Assembly: GCF_001619615.1 (NCBI RefSeq)
Contig: NZ_LQQP01000001.1
Location: 62,001-126,000 of the forward strand
Direction: 5' to 3'
DNA length: 64,000 nt
Source: Microbacterium sp. T32
GTDB taxonomy: Bacteria; Actinomycetota; Actinomycetes; Actinomycetales; Microbacteriaceae
In this document: positions 59,714 through 64,000 of the stretch, in pieces
Position numbering within the stretch: position 1 is the first letter of the stretch
How the letters are laid out: every line of letters begins with the position of its first letter
The notes under the pieces: model-generated
The model's input: the letters and a program-made list of their open reading frames with translations, nothing else
Told to the model about the DNA's origin: nothing
Database searches by the model: none
Translations under genes and position numbers: made by a program

Positions 59714-61279
59714 TCAGAACGGTGGGGGGTCGGCATCCGGGACGAACATCACTCGCCCCGCGAGCTTCTCGTGGTGGTCCTGCCCGAGTGGACTGTGAAA
59801 CTTCAGGCTGCCGTCGGGTTCCTGCGTCACCGTCCACTCGGTCTCGGTCTTGAGCGTGTGATGACGCACGCAGAAATAGGAGAGGTTGCTCAGATGGGTC
59901 GGCCCACCATCGTGAGCCTCGTGGTTGTGATCGAGCTGGCAGCGGCCGATGGGCGCTCGGCATCCGGGCGCGCGGCAGTGTCGGTCACGGGCGGCGAGGA
60001 ATCGGCGTTGCGACGTCGTGGGGGAGTAGCGGTCGACTTCGAGCACGGTTCCCGTCACCGGGTCGCACAGCACGCGATCCCATCCAGGGGCCCGAGCCGC
60101 GAGATGACGGGCCGTCTGGGGGTCGATCGGTGTCAATCCGTCGAGGCTGGCGCCGACATCGGCGTGACCGATAAGCGTCATCACGGGCACGGTGATCTGC
60201 ACGTGCCCACGGATCGCCCCCAGCCCTCCGGGACATGTCGCATCGGTGGTCGGGTCGACCGCCGGCACCGCGGTGAGAAGCAGATCCGCGCACAGGTCGG
60301 CGCCGATCTGCGCGAGAGTCCGGGTATCGCGCGGAGGGCTCTGCGGGTCCTCCGCCACGGATGGCCCGTCGAGCGCCGTCACTTCGGCCGGAGTGCCGAC
60401 GGAAACGAAAGCAGCGTGAGCCGGGGCCTCCGGCGTCGCCTCCCCACGCTCGTCGAGGGTGGCGGGTGCGTCCGATCCTGCATCTTCACCGACCGCCGCC
60501 GTGCCGTCCATCGTCGTTGGCTCCGTTTCCGCGGCGCGGCCGGTGTGTGCGTCCGAATCCGAGTCGGCCCCGCTTGCCTCCGGTGCTTCTTCGGTCGGTG
60601 CCTCCGCGGCCATCGCGCGAATGGCCGCGGCTTGCCGCCGAAGACGGTCACGGATGCCGTAGGCCACCGTCGCCGGGAGGACCACACTCAGCTCCGCCAT
60701 GCCATCCGCCAGATCTCGGACGCTCACCCCGCGGGTCGCCGCGGCACGCGCGTGCCGCTCGGTCATGCCTACCGGGTGCACGCTCTCGGCGAGCTCGCGC
60801 CCGAACGCGCGCACGCGCCCGGGGGAGTCGCGCTCCGCGCGTGCGAGGACCACCTGTTCCCACCCCGCCCGCGTGCCGTCGTCGTCGAGGACGATGCCCG
60901 TCTCGAGGATCGCCTGAGCGTGGCGCATGCCGATGCGTCCCTCGCCGAGCGCATCGACCGTCGCGGCGAACTTCTCGGTCAGCGTGTGCGCATCGGAGAG
61001 CTCTTTCTGGACGGTGAGGTCGTGACTTTGCGTGGCCACCGCGATCTCGAGCGCGAGAGAACGGACGGGCATCTCCCGTGCTCGCGTGTCACGGGAGCGA
61101 ACGCGTGCCATCTGGTCGAGCGCGATCCGCAGCGCCTCCGCACGGAGCCTGACGAGCGAGGCCTGCACGCGCGCGACGCGAACCGACTCGTCGCGAATAG
61201 CCTCCACGAGCGCCCGCATCCGCTCCGGCTCCCGCTCGTCGGCGGGAGGCTCGGAGTCCGGAGGCGGCTGGGAAGTCAC
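59714..61279 (-). CDS. DUF222 / HNH endonuclease (13E12 repeat family)
   Basis: 521 aa from the GTG at 61279, with TAGATT 6 nt upstream. An N-terminal DUF222 helical domain is followed by an acidic, Ala/Glu/Asp-rich low-complexity insertion (about 225-300). The C-terminal HNH nuclease is RHCRAPGCRAPIGRCQLDHN, HDGGPTHLSNLSYFCVRHH, with the paired Cys and the DH/H metal site. The family is multicopy in actinobacteria (13E12 elements of mycobacteria) and is thought to be mobile or selfish; activity here is untested. Tandem repeats lie immediately downstream. Confidence 0.92.
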   Translation of the reverse strand: MTSQPPPDSEPPADEREPERMRALVEAIRDESVRVARVQASLVRLRAEALRIALDQMARVRSRDTRAREMPVRSLALEIAVATQSHDLTVQKELSDAHTLTEKFAATVDALGEGRIGMRHAQAILETGIVLDDDGTRAGWEQVVLARAERDSPGRVRAFGRELAESVHPVGMTERHARAAATRGVSVRDLADGMAELSVVLPATVAYGIRDRLRRQAAAIRAMAAEAPTEEAPEASGADSDSDAHTGRAAETEPTTMDGTAAVGEDAGSDAPATLDERGEATPEAPAHAAFVSVGTPAEVTALDGPSVAEDPQSPPRDTRTLAQIGADLCADLLLTAVPAVDPTTDATCPGGLGAIRGHVQITVPVMTLIGHADVGASLDGLTPIDPQTARHLAARAPGWDRVLCDPVTGTVLEVDRYSPTTSQRRFLAARDRHCRAPGCRAPIGRCQLDHNHEAHDGGPTHLSNLSYFCVRHHTLKTETEWTVTQEPDGSLKFHSPLGQDHHEKLAGRVMFVPDADPPPF

Positions 61280-61285
61280 GATTCC

Positions 61286-61291
61286 AATCTA
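61286..61291 (-). promoter_or_regulatory. Leaderless -10 box (TAGATT) of the DUF222/HNH gene
   Basis: Six nt before the GTG at 61279. Confidence 0.55.
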
Positions 61292-61342
61292 GAACATAGC
61301 TTCGAATGTGCGTTTGATATCTCACCTGTACCAGTCCGTGAT

Positions 61343-63013
61343 TCACCCGATCCGGGAACGCCCGAGAATCTCCAGGGCCGCCATCGCGGCATTCTGGCCG
61401 CCGATCCCGCTCACCGCTCCGCCGCGCCGGGCCGACGAGCCGCACACCAGCACGCGCGCGTGCCCGGTCTCGACGCCCCACCGCTCCGCGGGCCCGAAGC
61501 CTGAGCCGCCGGCGCCGGCCGCCACCGCACCCTCGGCCGCACCGGTTCCACCACCCGCCCCCGCACCGCGTCCACCGCCGTTCCCCTCGCGCCACGGCCA
61601 CGACAGTCCGCCGTGGAAGATGTCGCCGCCCAGCATCCCGAGTGACCGCTCCAGGTCGGTCGTCGTGCGGGCCTCGATGCACAGCCGCCCGTCGGGAGCC
61701 TCCATGATGCAGTCCCGCAGCGGCTCCGCGAGCACCGAGTCCAGCGATCGCTGCGCCTCCGCGAGAAGACGCGCCCCGGCCGCCACGGGGTCTTCCCCGT
61801 CGATCAGTCGGTGCGGCACCTGCAGCCCGAACAGCGTGAGGGTCTGCGCCCCGCTCGCGCGGAGTTCGGCGCCGAGGATCGACGGGTCGGTGAGCGAGTG
61901 GCAGTAGATCTCGGCCGGAAGCGGCGCGGGCACGAGACCGGCGGATGCCGCGACGTAGGCGGCATCCAACTGGGTCATCGTCTCGTTGACGTGGAACGTT
62001 CCCGAGAACGCGGCCTCGGGAGCGACCGCCGTGTCCCGGAGCCGGGGCAGTCGGGACAGCAGCATGTTGACCTTGATCTGCGCGCCCTCGGGCTCGGGCG
62101 CGGTCGTCGGTGCGCCACCCGCGGTGAGCAGCCGCGCCAGGACGGCCCGCCCCACCCCGCTCAGCACGACGTCGCCCACGTACACCTCGGCGCGGCCGGT
62201 CACGGCGTGCACCTCACCCGACGGCGAGACCGAGATGACCTCGACGCCGGTGCGGATCTCGGCGCCGGCGTCGCGCGCGGCGCGTTCGAGCTCGGCGGTC
62301 ACCGCCCCCATCCCGCCGACCGGGACGTCCCAGTGCCCGGTCCCGCCGCCGATGACGTGATAGAGGAAGCATCGGTTCTGCGCGAGCGACGGGTCGTCCG
62401 ACGACGCGAAGGTCCCGATGAGGCCGTCGGTCAGCGCGATGCCTCGCACGAGATCGCTCTCGAGCGATGCTCTCAGAAGCTCGCCGAGCGGCCGCTCCGT
62501 CAGCGCCTCCCACAGCTCGTCGTCGCCGAGCCGCGCCCGCACCTCGTCCGCAGTCGGCAGAGGCTCGGTCATGGTCGGGAAGACCGCGCGTGCGAGCGGG
62601 AGGAGACGTTCGCCGAACGCCGCGAACCGCCGCGCCTCCTCGGCGTCGCCGAGCGTCCGCGCGAAGGAGGCGGCGGTCGCCTCGGCATCCGCGGTGTCGA
62701 TCAGGATGCCGCGCGTCGGATCGGCCGGATCCGGCGTGTACGACGAATACCGCCGACGTCGCAACTCCAGCCGGAGGCCGAGGTCGTCGATGATTCTCCG
62801 CGGAAGGAGACTCACGAGATAGGAATACCTCGAAAGGCGGGCATCGACCCCCGGCCACGGTCGCTCGGACACGGCCGCGCCGCCCACGGCATCCTGTTTC
62901 TCGAGGATCACGACCGATCGGCCGGCGCGCGCGAGGTACGCCGCAGCGACCAGGGCGTTGTGCCCTCCGCCGACGATGACGACGTCGTATCGAGTGGTCT
63001 CCGGGGGGTTCAT
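61343..63013 (-). CDS. FAD-dependent oxidoreductase, phytoene-desaturase-like (PYROXD2 type)
   Basis: 556 aa from the ATG at 63013 (TAGCGT 6 nt upstream). The N-terminal dinucleotide site is YDVVIVGGGHNALVAAAYLA, followed by VVILEKQDAVGGAAVSE, typical of the CrtI/PYROXD2 amine-oxidase-like branch. The C-terminal FAD block is GVETGHARVLVCGSSARRGG followed by VSGIGGQNAAMAALE. A Gly/Ala-rich insertion of about 30 residues (about 472-502) just before that block is unusual and probably a surface loop. It oxidises an unknown substrate; no carotenoid genes are nearby. Confidence 0.88.
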   Translation of the reverse strand: MNPPETTRYDVVIVGGGHNALVAAAYLARAGRSVVILEKQDAVGGAAVSERPWPGVDARLSRYSYLVSLLPRRIIDDLGLRLELRRRRYSSYTPDPADPTRGILIDTADAEATAASFARTLGDAEEARRFAAFGERLLPLARAVFPTMTEPLPTADEVRARLGDDELWEALTERPLGELLRASLESDLVRGIALTDGLIGTFASSDDPSLAQNRCFLYHVIGGGTGHWDVPVGGMGAVTAELERAARDAGAEIRTGVEVISVSPSGEVHAVTGRAEVYVGDVVLSGVGRAVLARLLTAGGAPTTAPEPEGAQIKVNMLLSRLPRLRDTAVAPEAAFSGTFHVNETMTQLDAAYVAASAGLVPAPLPAEIYCHSLTDPSILGAELRASGAQTLTLFGLQVPHRLIDGEDPVAAGARLLAEAQRSLDSVLAEPLRDCIMEAPDGRLCIEARTTTDLERSLGMLGGDIFHGGLSWPWREGNGGGRGAGAGGGTGAAEGAVAAGAGGSGFGPAERWGVETGHARVLVCGSSARRGGAVSGIGGQNAAMAALEILGRSRIG

Positions 63014-63019
63014 GCGCCC

Positions 63020-63025
63020 ACGCTA
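63020..63025 (-). promoter_or_regulatory. Leaderless -10 box (TAGCGT) of the FAD oxidoreductase
   Basis: Six nt before the ATG at 63013. Confidence 0.5.
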
Positions 63026-63065
63026 GCCACCCCGTCCGACATCGCCCAGGGGGTGGCATCCCCAG

Positions 63066-63071
63066 TAGCGT
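63066..63071 (+). promoter_or_regulatory. Leaderless -10 box (TAGCGT) of the IMPase-family gene
   Basis: Seven nt before the ATG at 63079 (spacer GGATGCC); it overlaps and excludes the GTG at 63070. Confidence 0.5.
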
Positions 63072-63078
63072 GGATGCC

Positions 63079-63876
63079 ATGACTCTCGCCGCAGATCTGC
63101 TCGACATCGCCACCCGCATCGCTCGCGAGGCCGGCGATCTGGCCGCCCGGCGCCGCCGCGAGGGGCTCGAGATCGCCACGAAGTCCGTTGCCGCCGACAT
63201 CGTCACGGCGGCCGACAAAGAAGTGGAGGCCTTCGTCCGCGCCGAGCTGGAACGGGAACGCCCCGACGACGGCTTCTTCGGCGAGGAGTCCACCGCGCAG
63301 GAGAGCCGCAGCGGCGTCACGTGGGTCGTCGATCCGATCGACGGCACGGTCAACTACGCGTACGGCATCCCGGCGTGGGCCGTGAGCATCGCCGCCGTCG
63401 AGGGGTCGGACGACCCGGCCACCTGGAGCGCGCTCGCGGGTGTCGTCTACAACCCCGTCTCCGGGGAGATGTTCCGCGCCTCGCGCGGTGGTGGCGCGTG
63501 GCTCGGCGACCAGCGGCTCTCGGTCACCCCCGAGGTGGGCGCCGCCGGGGGACTGGTGGCCACCGGCTTCGGCTACGACCCCGCAACCCACGCCCCGACG
63601 CTCGAGCGACTCGCCCGCGTCATGCCGATCGCGCGCGACATCCGCCGCATCGGTGCCGCGTCCCTCGACCTGGCATCCGTCGCCGCCGGACGAATGGATG
63701 CCTACTACGAGAAGGGCACCAACCCCTGGGATCACGCCGCGGGAGTGCTGCTCGTCGAGGAGGCCGGCGGCATGGTCGGGGGAGCACCGGGCGGGCGTCC
63801 GGGCAAGGGAATGGTGATCGCCGCAGGTTCGGGGTTCTACGAGCGTCTCGAGGAAATCCTCGAACCGGAACTGTAA
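63079..63876 (+). CDS. Inositol monophosphatase family protein
   Basis: 265 aa. Metal-dependent phosphatase motifs: GFFGEES (Glu69, Glu70), VVDPIDGTVNYAYGIP (Asp85, Asp88) and the late NPWDHAAGVLLVEEAGG. The family includes inositol-1-phosphatase and histidinol-phosphatase (HisN); the sequence alone does not decide, though the length and WDHAAG block suit either. It is divergent from the FAD oxidoreductase, with both starts leaderless and only 65 bp apart. Confidence 0.92.
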   Translation: MTLAADLLDIATRIAREAGDLAARRRREGLEIATKSVAADIVTAADKEVEAFVRAELERERPDDGFFGEESTAQESRSGVTWVVDPIDGTVNYAYGIPAWAVSIAAVEGSDDPATWSALAGVVYNPVSGEMFRASRGGGAWLGDQRLSVTPEVGAAGGLVATGFGYDPATHAPTLERLARVMPIARDIRRIGAASLDLASVAAGRMDAYYEKGTNPWDHAAGVLLVEEAGGMVGGAPGGRPGKGMVIAAGSGFYERLEEILEPEL

Positions 63877-63960
63877 ATATCGGACCCCTCATGGCATTCC
63901 CAGTGATGCCGGGTTAGGGTAGTTACCCGTTCGTTATTTTCGCGACCCGAACCTGCGGAA

Positions 63961-64000
63961 ATGGCAGAAGCCCGAAAGCCCGAAGCCGTCGCGCCCGCGA
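63961..64000 (+). CDS. Possible start of a further gene (runs off the right edge)
   Basis: An ATG at 63961 opens 13 codons (MAEARKPEAVAPA) to the edge. A TATTTT at about 63937 and TAGGGT at about 63914 are upstream, but no clear ribosome site is present. An Ala/Lys/Pro-rich beginning is common to several actinobacterial proteins, so no family can be named. Confidence 0.3.
   Translation, partial: MAEARKPEAVAPA

Noticed and set aside
59133..59963. Protein-coding gene through the tandem repeats (276 codons, minus strand)
   Set aside because: It overlaps the ends of the genes on both sides, has low-complexity composition and crosses a 17-bp repeat that would shift frame with each unit change.

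Overview
The window is chromosomal DNA of a high-GC (about 70%) Gram-positive actinobacterium, most likely family Microbacteriaceae and probably a Microbacterium. The grounds are the codon bias, a menaquinone (men) pathway, an F420-type luciferase-like oxidoreductase, system II cytochrome c maturation, a DUF222/HNH (13E12-type) endonuclease, a Microbacteriaceae-type DUF7882 small protein, and many genes whose -10 hexamer lies only 6-8 nt before the start codon (leaderless transcripts). No prophage, integrase or complete insertion sequence was found.

Layout. 1-6969: the start of a sugar-type ABC binding lipoprotein, a divergent nucleoside hydrolase, and a tightly overlapping four-gene minus-strand operon (Rossmann-like protein, adenosylhomocysteinase-like protein, amidohydrolase/deaminase, FMN monooxygenase) that looks like an uncharacterised nucleoside or SAH-analogue catabolic unit. 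7038-8223: a small membrane protein and DedA. 8322-13076: histidine phosphatase, TlpA/ResA, CcdA, ResB, CcsB (cytochrome c biogenesis system II, the order also known in mycobacteria). 13105-14478: a family of palindromic repeats around a DUF559 nuclease-like gene. 14516-20132: TetR regulator with two tandem operators, divergent from an MMPL transporter carrying a vestigial ABC-ATPase-like C-terminal domain, overlapped by a YhgE/Pip protein.

20137-33787: the menaquinone cluster. It holds menC, an F420-type oxidoreductase, menB, menE, menA, DUF4229, a PLDc_N protein, menD, PPK2, menF, DUF402, menG, a long-chain polyprenyl diphosphate synthase and a ferredoxin-NADP reductase. It covers chorismate to menaquinone except an obvious MenH and a DHNA-CoA thioesterase. 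33818-39246: alpha/beta hydrolase, acyl-CoA synthetase, a yajQ / dihydrofolate-reductase-like / 45-residue zinc-ribbon operon, an FBP zinc-finger protein and a PfkB kinase. 39247-40733: a lower-GC patch with gene fragments and two unknown genes, ending at tRNA-Tyr. 40877-49269: a LacI-controlled galactoside locus (GH42 beta-galactosidase, two permeases, binding lipoprotein, GH36 alpha-galactosidase) with three near-identical operators. 49340-53475: a phytanoyl-CoA-dioxygenase-like enzyme with its AraC regulator, two small proteins, MarR and LysR regulators. 53575-59214: PutA proline oxidation, then a PNPOx-like protein divergent from a PdxR/MocR regulator. 59215-64000: two adjacent tandem-repeat blocks, DUF222/HNH endonuclease, FAD oxidoreductase, inositol-monophosphatase-family enzyme and the first codons of a possible further gene.

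Two window-wide signals stand out. The -10 hexamer TANNNT sits 6-8 nt ahead of at least 23 start codons and fixes those starts. The heptamer GGATGCC/GGCATCC is strongly over-represented and appears to force otherwise rare codons (GAT, GCA).
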